A DNA stretch of 64,000 bases from an uncultured Prevotella sp. (GTDB lineage Bacteria; Bacteroidota; Bacteroidia; Bacteroidales; Bacteroidaceae), in NCBI GenBank assembly GCA_947170725.1, contig CAMVUM010000006.1, forward strand, positions 1-64,000, in the 5' to 3' direction. The notes under the pieces are model-generated. The model was not told where the DNA came from. It did not search any database and saw nothing but the letters and a program-made list of their open reading frames with translations. Positions 24,534 through 34,716 of this stretch are shown here, piece after piece; position 1 is the first letter of the stretch; every line of letters begins with the position of its first letter. The translations under genes and the position numbers were made by a program.

Positions 24534-27452
24534 TTAATATCCGAAAATCTCCTCCGTTGTGAGATGCTTGATCGGTCCGAGCTTTTCCAGCGACTTCATG
24601 TCCAGTTGCCTCTCGTCGCCGAGAATGATGTAGCGGAACGGTTTGTTGGCGATGTTCTGCTGTTCGAAGCGTACGATGTCTTCGAGTTTCATTGACGGCA
24701 GGGCGTTGTAGATGCGCTCGTCGATGTCGTAGTCGATGCCGCGGCGGATAGCATTACGGTATGCAAAGAGCACGTTCTCGCGGAGAGTGCGCTGGCTCTG
24801 CAGCTTCTTTGTCAGGCTCTGGCGTGCTATGTCGAATGCGCCTTGCGACTGCGGAAAGGAGTCCATGATGCTGTTGAACGTGCGGATGCAGTCGGCCATC
24901 TTGTCGTTCTGGGAGATGATGTAGGTGTGGAACATCTCGGGTTTGCCCTTCAGCCTCGGCTCGTTGTAATATGCCGATGCGTGGTAGGCCAGTCCGCGGG
25001 CCTCGCGCAGCTCCTGGAAGACGATTCCGTTCATGCTTCCGCCGAAATATTCGTTGAAGAGGGCTTTGACGGGAGCCTCCTCCGGATTCCATGTGCGGTT
25101 CTCGTTGTGATATTGGAGCATGTAGATGTTCTTCGCGTCATACGGAGCGATGACCACGTCGTTGGCCGGAGTCGTCTCGGCGGTATATTTGCGGCCGGCG
25201 GGCACGGGTGAGAGCTTCTTCGGGGTCTTGTGTTCCTTGGAGAGGAGTGCGCCCAGCTGCTTCTCCGTATAGGGACCGTAGTACATCACGGTGTGCTCCA
25301 TCGAGTTGAGCCCCTTCACCATGTCGGGCAGCATCTGTGCGCCGCCGTCGCGCAGTTCTTTCTCGCTCAGCGTGTAGCGGATGCTGTTGTGTGCTCCGAA
25401 CTGGCCGTATTGGCGCAGCGCGTGGAAGTTATACTGCTGGCTGGTCTTGTGGTCCTCGCGGGCCTTCATGACCAGATTGACATATTGTTCGTATGCTTCT
25501 GCGTCGCCCTTGGCGTTCTTCAGGAAGTCCTCGAAGAGGCGGAGAGCCTGCGGCATGTTCTCGTTGAGGCCGTTTAGGTAGACCCAGAGAGTGTTGTCGC
25601 TGACAGACAGCGAATAGTTGCAGGCCAGCTTGTAGAACTCCTCCTTTATCTCGGTAGATGTTTTCTTGTCTGTTCCTATATAATAAAGGTAATCCGGCAC
25701 GAGGTCTATGCCCTTGACGTCTTCCGTTCCGAAGTCGTAGCAGAAAGCAAGTGTGAAGAGGTCGTCCTCATCGTTGTGCTTATAGTAGAGCGGCAGCGTC
25801 TTGTTTACTGTCGATACGGTCATGTCCTTCTTGAAATCGAGGAAGCGCGGCTGTATCGGTTCGGTCTCGGTTCCGGCGATTTCCTTGAGGAAACGGCTGC
25901 TCATGTCGCGGTTTGTCGGGATTGGCGTAATCTCCGGCTTGTCGATTTTCTTCAGTGTCGTGTCGTTGCCCATCTTCTTGTAGACGCAGACAAAGTTGTC
26001 GCCGAAATGGCGGTTGGCGAAGTCTACAATCTGCTGTTTGGTCATGCCGGCAATGCGGTCGTACTTCCGGGCCTCGTCTTCCCACTCCGTTTCATGGACG
26101 AACGCGTTGACGAACATCCGGGCGCGGTAGTCGTTCTGCTTCAGGCCCTTGTAGTGGTTGAGCTTCATGTTGTTCACTACCGAGGGCAGGAGATCGTCGG
26201 AAAACTCTCCGCGCTTCAGTTTGTCAATCTCGCCGAGGATGAGCGGACGCAGTTCTTCAAGCGTCTGTTTGTCCTTGGGAAAGCCGGTGATCAGGAAAAC
26301 GGAGTAGTCGGTAAGCCCGTAGGCAAAGGCACCCACGCCCTGAGCCAGCATTTTCTGCTCCAGATTTAGCTCGAAGAGACCGGCCTTGCCGTTGGCGAGC
26401 ATTTTCGAGATGACGTCGAGGGTGTCCGTCTGGGACTCGGACGCCCCTTTGAAACGCCATGCCATAATGAGGTTCTCGGCCTCCTGGCCGACAACGGTGG
26501 TGTCGCAGGACGACGTCATGGGCTCCAGGGCCGGATATTCCGGGCGTGACAGCGTGCTGTTTGGCTTCCAGGAGCCGAAATACTTGTCTATGAGGGCGAT
26601 GACCTTGTCGGGGTCCATGTCGCCGGCCATGCAGACCGCTATGTTGTTTGGCACGTAATAGCGGTTGAAGTAGTTCTTGATGTTCGTGATTGACGGATTC
26701 TTCAGGTGCTCCTGCGTACCGATTACGGTCTGCGTGCCGTAGGGATGGCCGGGGCAGAGTTTTGCCGTCATGGCGTCAAAAGACTTGTTGCTGTCATCAG
26801 ACAGTCCGATGTTGTATTCTTCGTAGACGGCCTCCAGCTCTGTGTGGAAACCGCGGATGACCATGTTCCGGAAGCGGTCGCTCTCCACGCGCAACCAGTT
26901 TTCAACCTCGTTGGCGGGAATGTCCTCTACGTAGACAGTCTCGTCGTAGCTCGTGTAGGCGTTCGTGCCATCGGCTCCGATGGACGACATCAGCTTGTCG
27001 TATTCATTCGGGATGAAATACTGTGCCGCCACTTGCGACAGACTGTCTATTCCGCGGTAGGCCATACGGCGCTGCTCCGGATCTTTCAGCGTGCGGTAGA
27101 CTTCATATCGGGCTTCGATGGAATCAAGCAGCGGTGCTTCTTTGGCGTAGTCGGAGGTTCCGAAGTTCTTCGTTCCCTTGAACATGAGGTGCTCCAGATA
27201 GTGGGCCAGACCGGTTGTTTCGGCCGGATCGTTGCGGCTTCCGGTGCGTACGGCGATGTACGTCTGTATGCGCGGGGCGTCTTTGTTCACCGAGAGGTAG
27301 ACTTTCAGACCGTTGTCCAGCGTGTAGATTCGGGCGTTTGTCAGATCGCCCTCAACGGTCCGGAACTTGTACTCTTTTGCCTGAGCCGTATGTGACGCTA
27401 ATGCTGTCATGGCGGCCGCAAGGCAGGCAGTGGCAATAAGTTTTAATCTCAT
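24534..27452 (-). CDS. M16 (insulinase/pitrilysin) family zinc peptidase
   Basis: A 972-residue exported peptidase built of four M16 domains. The start at ATG 27452 gives a clean signal peptide (cleavage near AQA|KEY). The inverted zinc motif is HYLEH (His84, Glu87, His88), with the distal Glu in AVYEEYNIG. The C-terminal half (from about 500) lacks an HxxEH and is the usual inactive M16 half forming the clamshell. It probably acts on peptides in the periplasm. The gene is transcribed alone from a consensus promoter. Confidence 0.93.
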   Translation of the reverse strand: MRLKLIATACLAAAMTALASHTAQAKEYKFRTVEGDLTNARIYTLDNGLKVYLSVNKDAPRIQTYIAVRTGSRNDPAETTGLAHYLEHLMFKGTKNFGTSDYAKEAPLLDSIEARYEVYRTLKDPEQRRMAYRGIDSLSQVAAQYFIPNEYDKLMSSIGADGTNAYTSYDETVYVEDIPANEVENWLRVESDRFRNMVIRGFHTELEAVYEEYNIGLSDDSNKSFDAMTAKLCPGHPYGTQTVIGTQEHLKNPSITNIKNYFNRYYVPNNIAVCMAGDMDPDKVIALIDKYFGSWKPNSTLSRPEYPALEPMTSSCDTTVVGQEAENLIMAWRFKGASESQTDTLDVISKMLANGKAGLFELNLEQKMLAQGVGAFAYGLTDYSVFLITGFPKDKQTLEELRPLILGEIDKLKRGEFSDDLLPSVVNNMKLNHYKGLKQNDYRARMFVNAFVHETEWEDEARKYDRIAGMTKQQIVDFANRHFGDNFVCVYKKMGNDTTLKKIDKPEITPIPTNRDMSSRFLKEIAGTETEPIQPRFLDFKKDMTVSTVNKTLPLYYKHNDEDDLFTLAFCYDFGTEDVKGIDLVPDYLYYIGTDKKTSTEIKEEFYKLACNYSLSVSDNTLWVYLNGLNENMPQALRLFEDFLKNAKGDAEAYEQYVNLVMKAREDHKTSQQYNFHALRQYGQFGAHNSIRYTLSEKELRDGGAQMLPDMVKGLNSMEHTVMYYGPYTEKQLGALLSKEHKTPKKLSPVPAGRKYTAETTPANDVVIAPYDAKNIYMLQYHNENRTWNPEEAPVKALFNEYFGGSMNGIVFQELREARGLAYHASAYYNEPRLKGKPEMFHTYIISQNDKMADCIRTFNSIMDSFPQSQGAFDIARQSLTKKLQSQRTLRENVLFAYRNAIRRGIDYDIDERIYNALPSMKLEDIVRFEQQNIANKPFRYIILGDERQLDMKSLEKLGPIKHLTTEEIFGY

Positions 27453-27500
27453 CTTGTTGTTAAATTGTTTGTGAATATCAACGATGTAGTGTTGTGGTTG

Positions 27501-27532
27501 CAAAGGTAATGTTTTTTTGCTATACGGACAAA
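27501..27532 (-). promoter_or_regulatory. Promoter of the M16 peptidase gene
   Basis: Minus strand: TTTG (27529-27532), 20 nt, TACCTTTG (27501-27508). Transcription would begin near 27494, excluding the longer start at 27503. Confidence 0.75.
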
Positions 27533-27608
27533 GCCCAAAAAGGAATATTGTCGCCGTCAGAGCGGTTTTGGTGTTATTTTGTTATCTTTCGGGACACAGC
27601 TGAAACGG

Positions 27609-27646
27609 TTGAGGCCGGAAGACGCGACAGCATCTTCCGGCCTCAA
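27609..27646 (-). terminator. Terminator hairpin after the DUF4954 gene
   Basis: TTGAGGCCGGAAGA (27609-27622) and TCTTCCGGCCTCAA (27633-27646) form a perfect 14-bp stem, 10-nt loop, 35 nt past the stop. No U-run is present. Confidence 0.65.
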
Positions 27647-27680
27647 AGGTATTTCTTGTCCGTAAGTTTCTTGCAGTGAC

Positions 27681-29516
27681 TCAGGCCTCGGCAGAGTTTC
27701 CGAGCTTCTCCAGAAACTCGCCGAGAAGGCTTTCTTCCACGTCGCCGAGAGCATATTCGCGCTCTGCGTCGAGCCTTATGGCGGCATTGCGGTCGCGCCG
27801 TGCAGCCTCATATTCGTCCGTGATGCGCTGCAAATCGGCCTCTGTGAGCGTGTCCAGCCCGAAATAGTCGAGGATGACGCGGTAGGTCCAGTTCCATTTG
27901 TAGTCCTCATAGCGGGCCGCCATCGTGGCGAAACGTTCTTCCACGTCGGCCACGCTGTCCGTTCCGCCGCTTCTGATGTCGTCCGCCAGCAGTTCCACCT
28001 CGCTCTCTGGGACCAGCAGTCCGGCCAGATCCGTCCATCCGCCGGTGCCCACGCTGCTCTCCGGCAGCTCGCAGTAGTGGTTCTTTACGGCTTCACCCAT
28101 ATAGAGCCGTATGGCCATGTCGTAGTAGCGGATGCCTTTCAGCAGCGAGCTGTTGCGTATGACACAATCTCCGACGACATATTCGGCGGCGTCCGCGCCC
28201 TGCTCCTCGCGCAGGCTTTCCAGCAGGCGGCGTCCGCGTATGGCCCCCGTTACGGTGAGCGGGCTCAGCCAGTCGAAGCAGACGAGGCTCCGGCGTCCGC
28301 CATGCGGGCGCATGTCGCGCCGTGCCCATTTCGCCGTGTCGCGCCACGTGCCTACGGTCGTGATGTTGCGGCCGGGGACGATGTGTGTCTTGCCGCCGCT
28401 GGCGATGATGTAGGAGAAGGGTAGGGAGCCCGTGTCGGGATGGTTCTCGATCTTGCCCATCAGCATGGAGAACTCTCCGATGGTCGCCGGCATGAGCAGA
28501 TGGGCGCCGCTGGCCGTCTTTGAGCCGCGTCCGAGCGTGCCGTAGTGTATCGGGCCGAGCTTGTAGGCGTGGTTGCTGAAGTTCGTTCCGGAACCGGCGT
28601 TATAGAACGAATACATGCCGCCGATGAGCAGTGTGGATTTGTGGTGGCTAACGGTGAACGGTCCGCAGAACGCCGCGCAGGCCTCGCCGTTGGCCATGTA
28701 GGAATTGGCGAAGAAGAGACTGTTCTCAGCGGAGAAGCCGCGGCCTATGTGGCATGCTTCCCCGATGAAGCAGCAGGAAACCTTCGCCCCGTCCGTCACC
28801 GATGCTCCGGCCGCCACTACGGTGTTCTCGCAGATGACGTCGTGGCCTATGTAGGTTCCGGCCTCGGGCGTTCCGGACAACGTGCAGTCGCTGATGAGCG
28901 ACGCTCCGCTTATCTCGCAGTCGTCGCCGACGATGGTGTTGGTCACCTCCCGCGTGTTGACGATTTTCACTCGGTCGCCTATTGTGCCGCATTCCGGCCT
29001 CCGTGTCTCCACGTCGCGGGCCACCATGGCCCGTATCCGGGCCATGAAGTCGGCGTCGGAGGCATTGGCCACCATGAAGGCGGCCATCTGGGAGGTTAGG
29101 CCGTCGTATATGATGACATTGCCGTCGCCTGCCTCGTTGAGCACGGAGATGACGTTTCCGTTGCCGTAGGTGGCTCCGTCGTCAGTGGCCATCCGGCCGA
29201 CATTGGCTATGTAGCACTCTTCGGCTATGTCGTAGCGGCTGATGTAGCATCCGATGTTCTCTATCAGACAGTTGTCGCCGATGGTGACGTCGCGCAGGAC
29301 GGCGTTCCTGATGCCGGTGTGGCGCATGAATCCTTCGGCAATCTCAATCTGCTTGTCGAAGACTCCGAGGCAGACTGTGCCGCAGAAGGTCACACTGCGT
29401 ATGTTTCCGGGGCTGAACGCTTCGGCCACGCGGACCGCGTTCCAGTCGCCGGCCGTACATCCCTGGCTCTCCATGACGGCAATCTCATCGAGCGTGAGGC
29501 TGCGGTAGTTGTCCAT
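27681..29516 (-). CDS. DUF4954 family left-handed beta-helix protein
   Basis: A 611-residue Bacteroidales-type DUF4954 protein. Residues about 60-330 are a hexapeptide-repeat (left-handed beta-helix) region of the kind found in sugar-nucleotide acyltransferases and pyrophosphorylases (for example VTIGDNCLIENIG, TIVGDDCEISG, TYIGHDVICENT). A conserved middle block contains NFSNHAYKLGPIHYG. The helical C-terminal part (about 470-611) has no known fold assignment. No enzyme activity has been established that I know of. I start at MDNYRSL (29516), 4 nt after the hflX stop; an alternative ATG at 29528 would overlap hflX by 8 nt. Confidence 0.85.
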   Translation of the reverse strand: MDNYRSLTLDEIAVMESQGCTAGDWNAVRVAEAFSPGNIRSVTFCGTVCLGVFDKQIEIAEGFMRHTGIRNAVLRDVTIGDNCLIENIGCYISRYDIAEECYIANVGRMATDDGATYGNGNVISVLNEAGDGNVIIYDGLTSQMAAFMVANASDADFMARIRAMVARDVETRRPECGTIGDRVKIVNTREVTNTIVGDDCEISGASLISDCTLSGTPEAGTYIGHDVICENTVVAAGASVTDGAKVSCCFIGEACHIGRGFSAENSLFFANSYMANGEACAAFCGPFTVSHHKSTLLIGGMYSFYNAGSGTNFSNHAYKLGPIHYGTLGRGSKTASGAHLLMPATIGEFSMLMGKIENHPDTGSLPFSYIIASGGKTHIVPGRNITTVGTWRDTAKWARRDMRPHGGRRSLVCFDWLSPLTVTGAIRGRRLLESLREEQGADAAEYVVGDCVIRNSSLLKGIRYYDMAIRLYMGEAVKNHYCELPESSVGTGGWTDLAGLLVPESEVELLADDIRSGGTDSVADVEERFATMAARYEDYKWNWTYRVILDYFGLDTLTEADLQRITDEYEAARRDRNAAIRLDAEREYALGDVEESLLGEFLEKLGNSAEA

Positions 29517-29520
29517 GATG

Positions 29521-30768
29521 TCACTCATAGCTGTCGTAGAGAAAGTCGTTGTAGGGATATTTCTGGACGTGCAGCTCGCGCACACGCTTATATAATATGT
29601 CGCGCAGCTCGTCGATGTTCTGCTTCTCACGGGCGGAAATGAAGAGACAGTTGTCCGCCATCTTTGCCATCCACGTGTGTTTCAAATCTTCGAGAGATAT
29701 GTTCTCGCGTGTCGGCGGCGTGAGGTCGTCCTCTTCTTTCTCCACCCATGTGTAGGCGTCAATCTTGTTGAAGACGATCATTGACGGTTTGTCGGCGCAT
29801 CCGAGCTCGGCGAGTGTCTTGTCGACAACGTTTATCTGTTCCTCGAAATCGGGGTGGGAGATGTCGACGACGTGTACCAGCAGGTCGGCCTCCCGCACCT
29901 CGTCAAGTGTCGACTTGAACGAGTCGACGAGGTCGGTGGGCAGTTTGCGGATGAAGCCCACGGTGTCGGCCAGCAGGAAGGGCAGATTGTCGATGACCAT
30001 CTTGCGCACCGTCGTGTCAAGCGTGGCGAAGAGCTTGTTCTCAGCGAAGACGTCGCTTTTGGCCAGCAGGTTCATCATCGTCGATTTCCCGACGTTGGTA
30101 TATCCCACCAGCGCCACACGGATCATCCGTCCGCGGTTTTTCCGCTGCGTTGTCTTCTGGCGGTCAATCTCTTCGAGGCGCTGTTTCAGGAGCGTGATAC
30201 GCTGGAGAATGATACGCCGGTCCATTTCGAGCTGCGTCTCACCCGGTCCGCGCAGTCCCACGCTTCCCTTTCCGCCGCCAGAGCCCGAGCCGCCTCCCTG
30301 ACGTTCGAGGTGTGTCCAAAGGCGTTGCAGACGGGGGAGCATGTAGCGATGCTGGGCCAGTTCTACCTGTGTCTTGGCCTCTGCCGTCTGTGCGCGCATG
30401 GCGAAGATGTCGAGGATGAGGCTCGTGCGGTCGAGGATTTTCACCTTCAGCTCCTTCTCAATGTTGCGCATCTGCTTAGCCGAGAGTTCGTCGTCAAAGA
30501 TGACCATGCCCACTTCGCGTTCGGCGTCTTCCTCCGCTTCGATAAACTGCCTTATCTCTTCGAGCTTTCCCGAACCCACGTATGTCACCGAGCTTGGCCC
30601 GTTCACCTTCTGCGTGAAGCGCTTCACGGTGACGGCTCCGGCCGTGTCGGCCAGAAACTCCAGCTCGTCAAGATATTCTTTGGTCTTCGCTTCGTCCTGG
30701 TCTTTGGTTATCAGTCCCACAAGCACAGCCGTCTCGGCTTTGGCCTCGGATATTACAAATTCTTTCAT
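29521..30768 (-). CDS. hflX: GTPase HflX
   Basis: A 415-residue ribosome-associated GTPase that splits stalled or heat-damaged 70S ribosomes. The N-terminal nucleotide-binding-like domain with a glycine-rich linker (GGGSGSGGGKGSVGLRGPGETQLE) precedes the G domain: G1 GYTNVGKST, G3 DTVGF, G4 NKID. The length is typical. It shares a transcript with the DUF4954 gene, whose start abuts its stop. Confidence 0.95.
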   Translation of the reverse strand: MKEFVISEAKAETAVLVGLITKDQDEAKTKEYLDELEFLADTAGAVTVKRFTQKVNGPSSVTYVGSGKLEEIRQFIEAEEDAEREVGMVIFDDELSAKQMRNIEKELKVKILDRTSLILDIFAMRAQTAEAKTQVELAQHRYMLPRLQRLWTHLERQGGGSGSGGGKGSVGLRGPGETQLEMDRRIILQRITLLKQRLEEIDRQKTTQRKNRGRMIRVALVGYTNVGKSTMMNLLAKSDVFAENKLFATLDTTVRKMVIDNLPFLLADTVGFIRKLPTDLVDSFKSTLDEVREADLLVHVVDISHPDFEEQINVVDKTLAELGCADKPSMIVFNKIDAYTWVEKEEDDLTPPTRENISLEDLKHTWMAKMADNCLFISAREKQNIDELRDILYKRVRELHVQKYPYNDFLYDSYE

Positions 30769-30798
30769 TCAGTGTACCTTATATTATATAATCAGGCG

Positions 30799-30830
30799 CA
30801 AATATAGTAATTTGACGGGAAATATGCAAG
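30799..30830 (-). promoter_or_regulatory. Promoter of hflX
   Basis: Minus strand: CTTG (30827-30830), 20 nt, TATATTTG (30799-30806), about 30 nt before the ATG. Confidence 0.65.
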
Positions 30831-31366
30831 CGTGGTCCCGTTATATTATCCTGTGGTCCCACAAACTTTTTTCCTTCATTGGTCTTATGGTGATGATGTT
30901 CCGTTGGCCTCAATATCTTCATGTCTACATGTTTCACTCTTCCCGGACTGCATTATTTTTTATATCTTGCCTTAACTCTATGACACCAACAAAGCATTTG
31001 AAGACGTTTGTCGGGATGATTCCGCGTTTTTTATATTTGGCATGATTAGCCATCAGACCCACTCCCGTCATGTTTCGACATGGCGCCTGCTCCGCAAAAG
31101 TTTTCCTGTGTCTTTGCGCCTTTTGCGTTTCCATGTCCGGACATGGAAAGACCGTCGCGTCAGCAACTCAATATTCCTGCGCTTCCGGCCAGGCATATCG
31201 TCCCCCTATACTCCTTGAAAACCCTTAAAAACCGTTATAATGTAGGAAATACACCTCTATATCCAGTCCACTCTTTTATATTTGTTCGAAAATTCCAAAT
31301 GCCTGATTGACAGTCGATTCATGGGAATGTGAGTCCACATTAATCCACTTTTTCTCATAATGTCCG

Positions 31367-31396
31367 CTTGAAAGCCTGTGAATTTATTTATCTTTG
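31367..31396 (+). promoter_or_regulatory. Promoter of the beta-glucan locus (SusC gene)
   Basis: CTTG (31367-31370), 18 nt, TATCTTTG (31389-31396). The predicted leader is about 110 nt, long enough for regulation. Confidence 0.65.
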
Positions 31397-31511
31397 CATC
31401 ACAATCATTAACACGACGTCCGACCGGCATGATATGAGGATATGAAGAAACACGGTTCGGAAGAAACCTGAACAAATTTACTAACTTATAAAACAATAAT
31501 TAATTCGCATT

Positions 31512-34500
31512 ATGAAAAGAAGCAGGTATTTACTCACGTTGCTGATATTATTACTCATGTCAGTGACAGCCTATGCTCAGAAGCAGACCTATTCCGGTGT
31601 GGTGCTCGACTCAAAGAACGAGCCTGTCATCGGAGCTTCTGTCGTTCAGAAGGGAACGTCGGTGGGAACCGTCACAGACTATGACGGCAACTTCAAACTC
31701 TCCGCCGCTCCCGGGACAACCTTAGTCGTTTCCTACGTCGGATGTAAGCCGCAGGAAGTGACCGTGAAAGACAATATGCGCATCGTCCTGGCTGACGACT
31801 CACAGGTGCTCAGCGACCTCGTTGTCATCGGTTATGGTGTTCAGAAGAAGAGCGTGGTGACGGCATCCATCGCCAAAGTCAGTGCCGACGACCTCGCCGG
31901 AAAAGCTCCCGTGCGTGTGGACAACGCCCTGAAGGGACTGGCCGCCGGTGTTACGGTGACACAGGCGTCGGGCGCTCCTGGTTCAGGTTCACAGATTCGC
32001 GTACGCGGTATCGGTACGATAAACGACAGCAATCCTCTTTATATCATAGACGGTATGCCCTGCGAGAGCGGTATTGAGAATCTCAACCCCAACGACATCG
32101 AGTCCATCGAGGTGCTCAAGGACGCAGCCTCTGGCGCCATCTATGGTGCGCGGGCGGCCAATGGTGTGATTCTTGTGACGACCAAGAGCGGAAAGCTCGG
32201 CAGTGTCAAGGTCAACTATAACGCTTCTTTCGGCTGGCAGACAAAATGGCGCAAGCGCGAAGTGCTTAACGCCCGTGACTATGCCGTCATGATGAACGAG
32301 GGTCTCGTCAACAGCGGCCAGAGTCCGAAATTCGAGAATCCATATTCCCTCGGCTGCGGAACCGACTGGCAGGATGCCATCTTCAACGACAACGCGCCCG
32401 TGACCAACCATGAGGTGTCCGTCAGCGGAGCCTCGGAGCGGATCAGCTACTATCTCTCGCTCGGCTACTATGATCAGGAGGGCATCGTCGGCGGAAACTA
32501 CGGCAAGTCCAACTACAACCGTCTGACCATGCGCTCGAACACAAAATACACCCTGTTCGACGTGACCAATGAGCGCGAATGGCTCAACAAGCTGGACATC
32601 ACGGCAAACCTTTCCTACACACGCAGCAAGACCGCCGGCATCGACCCAAACACTCGTTCCAACGGCATTCTCAACTCGGCGCTGACGCTCGCGCCCACGT
32701 TGCCTGTGACATACAGCGGTGAAGAGATTGCTCCGGTGCTCGAACAGTATCAGAAACTTAGCAACTATGAGCCACAGTATGACGCCGACGGCAATCTCTT
32801 CATGGTTCCGGGCTCAGACTATGACAATCAGATAAACCCAGTGGCCTATCTCAACACAGCCTGCCTCAATCCTGAGCAGTGGGTTCACAACTATACGGCA
32901 AACTTCGCCGCAGACCTTTCCATCGGCTGGGGTGTGAAATATCGTCTTTCCTATGGTGCCGACGTGGTCTATCGCGGCGTCGACCGTGGCTATACCACAC
33001 CTTATTATCTGACGTCCTCATTCAACTGGGGCGGAAAGGACGGAGCAAATTCCTGGAGCCAGCGCGGCACCGTGTGGCAGATTGAGAACGTCCTCTCCTG
33101 GGCGCGCACATTCGGAAAACATGACGTTGGCGTGGTGCTCGGCCAGTCGGCCAAGAAGTCAACGGGCTTCAGTATCTCGGCCAGCAAAAACTATCTCGTT
33201 GACGAGAACCACCCGTGGGTTGACTATTCCACCGGTAGCGGTGAGGGTGAGATAGGCGCCGGTGCCGGACCTTGGGACACGGCCACCCTGGCTTCTCTCT
33301 TCGCCCGCGTCTCCTACAACTATGACGAGCGCTACATGGTTCAGGCAACGGTGCGCCGTGACGGTTCGAGCCGCTTCGGAGCCAACAACCACTACGCCAC
33401 TTTCCCCTCGTTCTCTCTCGGATGGAATGTTACCAACGAGGCGTTCATGCAGCCCGTAAAGAAGATTATGAACAACATGAAGATCCGATTCAGCTGGGGT
33501 AAGAACGGAAACGAGTCCATCGGAAATTTCCGCTATGCCGCCTTCACTTCCGCCACGGGAGCCTATAATGCCGTTTTCGGAAAGAATCCGCAGAAATATA
33601 TAGGTACGCGTGCCGGCGGTCTGGCCAATCCCGACCTGAAGTGGGAGGAGAGCGAGCAGACGGACCTCGGTGTAGACTTCGCCTTTCTCAACAACGCCTT
33701 GACCTTCTCCGTAGACTACTATGTGAAGAAGACCAACGGAATGCTCATGGATAATCCCATTCCTGACTATATCTCCACTTTGAAACCCATTGCCAACGTG
33801 GGTGAGATGAAGAACTCGGGTGTCGAGTTTGAATTGGGATATAAGTGGAACGTGGCTGACGCCAAGTTTGCCGTCAAGGCTAACGCCGCTTATCTGAAGA
33901 ACGAGCTGGTCAACCTCGGCAACACCACCGGAACGATGGAATATGAGAGCCTTATGGGTGTGGGAACGTTCACGCGCGCCGAGAACGGCCAACCCTGGCC
34001 CTACTTCTACGGCTACAAGACCGACGGCATCCTCCAGAACGCAGCCGAGGCAGCCGCCTACAACGCTCTCTATCACACTAATGAGGCCGGCGATCTTGTC
34101 AATCCTTCCATGCCGGGCGACTTCCGCTTCGTGGATGTCAACGGTGACGGCAAGATCAACGACGACGACAAGACCAAGATCGGTAAGGGTATGCCAGACT
34201 GGACGTTCGGTCTCAACTTCAACGCCGAGTGGAAGGGCTTCGACTTCATGATGTTCTGGCAGGGAACGGCCGGCAATGACGTATTCGACGCTACCATGCG
34301 CGTGGACAAGAACAATCAGAACCTGCCCTCATGGATGCTCGGTCGTTGGACCGGCGAGGGCACGTCCAACTCCATACCGCGCTTCGTCTTCGGAAACACG
34401 AGCAACCTCGTATCCTCCGACCTCTATGTCAACGATGCCAGTTATCTGCGTCTGAAGAACATCTCGCTGGGATATACGCTCCCGAAGTCCATCACCCGCA

Positions 34501-34673
34501 AGTTCTTCGTTGACAATCTCCGCGTCTACGTGATGGCCGAGAACCTCGTGACTTTCACCAAATATCACGGCTATGACCCCGAAATCTCTTCCGGCGGAAC
34601 GTCGCTGGGTGTCGACTGGGGTGTCTATCCGCAGGCCCGCACATGGACCGTCGGCTTCAATCTCGGTTTCTGA
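31512..34673 (+). CDS. SusC-like TonB-dependent receptor
   Basis: A 1053-residue outer-membrane importer of oligosaccharides. The signal peptide ends near AYAQ. Residues 26-100 are the carboxypeptidase-D-like regulatory domain (VVLDSKNEPVIGASVVQKG). The plug follows (about 115-225, with IRVRGIGTINDSNPLYIIDG) and then a 22-strand barrel ending in aromatic Phe. An EF-hand-like DVNGDGKINDDD lies near residue 880. It forms the transport unit with the SusD gene 43 nt downstream and opens a locus with GH16 and GH3 enzymes, so beta-glucan oligosaccharides are the likely cargo. Confidence 0.96.
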   Translation: MKRSRYLLTLLILLLMSVTAYAQKQTYSGVVLDSKNEPVIGASVVQKGTSVGTVTDYDGNFKLSAAPGTTLVVSYVGCKPQEVTVKDNMRIVLADDSQVLSDLVVIGYGVQKKSVVTASIAKVSADDLAGKAPVRVDNALKGLAAGVTVTQASGAPGSGSQIRVRGIGTINDSNPLYIIDGMPCESGIENLNPNDIESIEVLKDAASGAIYGARAANGVILVTTKSGKLGSVKVNYNASFGWQTKWRKREVLNARDYAVMMNEGLVNSGQSPKFENPYSLGCGTDWQDAIFNDNAPVTNHEVSVSGASERISYYLSLGYYDQEGIVGGNYGKSNYNRLTMRSNTKYTLFDVTNEREWLNKLDITANLSYTRSKTAGIDPNTRSNGILNSALTLAPTLPVTYSGEEIAPVLEQYQKLSNYEPQYDADGNLFMVPGSDYDNQINPVAYLNTACLNPEQWVHNYTANFAADLSIGWGVKYRLSYGADVVYRGVDRGYTTPYYLTSSFNWGGKDGANSWSQRGTVWQIENVLSWARTFGKHDVGVVLGQSAKKSTGFSISASKNYLVDENHPWVDYSTGSGEGEIGAGAGPWDTATLASLFARVSYNYDERYMVQATVRRDGSSRFGANNHYATFPSFSLGWNVTNEAFMQPVKKIMNNMKIRFSWGKNGNESIGNFRYAAFTSATGAYNAVFGKNPQKYIGTRAGGLANPDLKWEESEQTDLGVDFAFLNNALTFSVDYYVKKTNGMLMDNPIPDYISTLKPIANVGEMKNSGVEFELGYKWNVADAKFAVKANAAYLKNELVNLGNTTGTMEYESLMGVGTFTRAENGQPWPYFYGYKTDGILQNAAEAAAYNALYHTNEAGDLVNPSMPGDFRFVDVNGDGKINDDDKTKIGKGMPDWTFGLNFNAEWKGFDFMMFWQGTAGNDVFDATMRVDKNNQNLPSWMLGRWTGEGTSNSIPRFVFGNTSNLVSSDLYVNDASYLRLKNISLGYTLPKSITRKFFVDNLRVYVMAENLVTFTKYHGYDPEISSGGTSLGVDWGVYPQARTWTVGFNLGF

Positions 34674-34716
34674 AAACATTAGTCCTTAACGATAAACCAA
34701 ACAAGCATATACAGCT

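Larger units (their letters stand above)
30769..31511. other. Long intergenic region between hflX and the glucan locus
   Basis: About 740 bp holding the hflX promoter at its left and the SusC promoter at its right. The stretch 30996-31033 (ATTTGAAGACGTTTGTCGGG, ATTCCGCG, TTTTTT) recurs at 46361-46397. CATGTCCGGACATG (31131-31144) is a perfect palindrome. Short open frames on both strands show no family resemblance. Confidence 0.55.
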
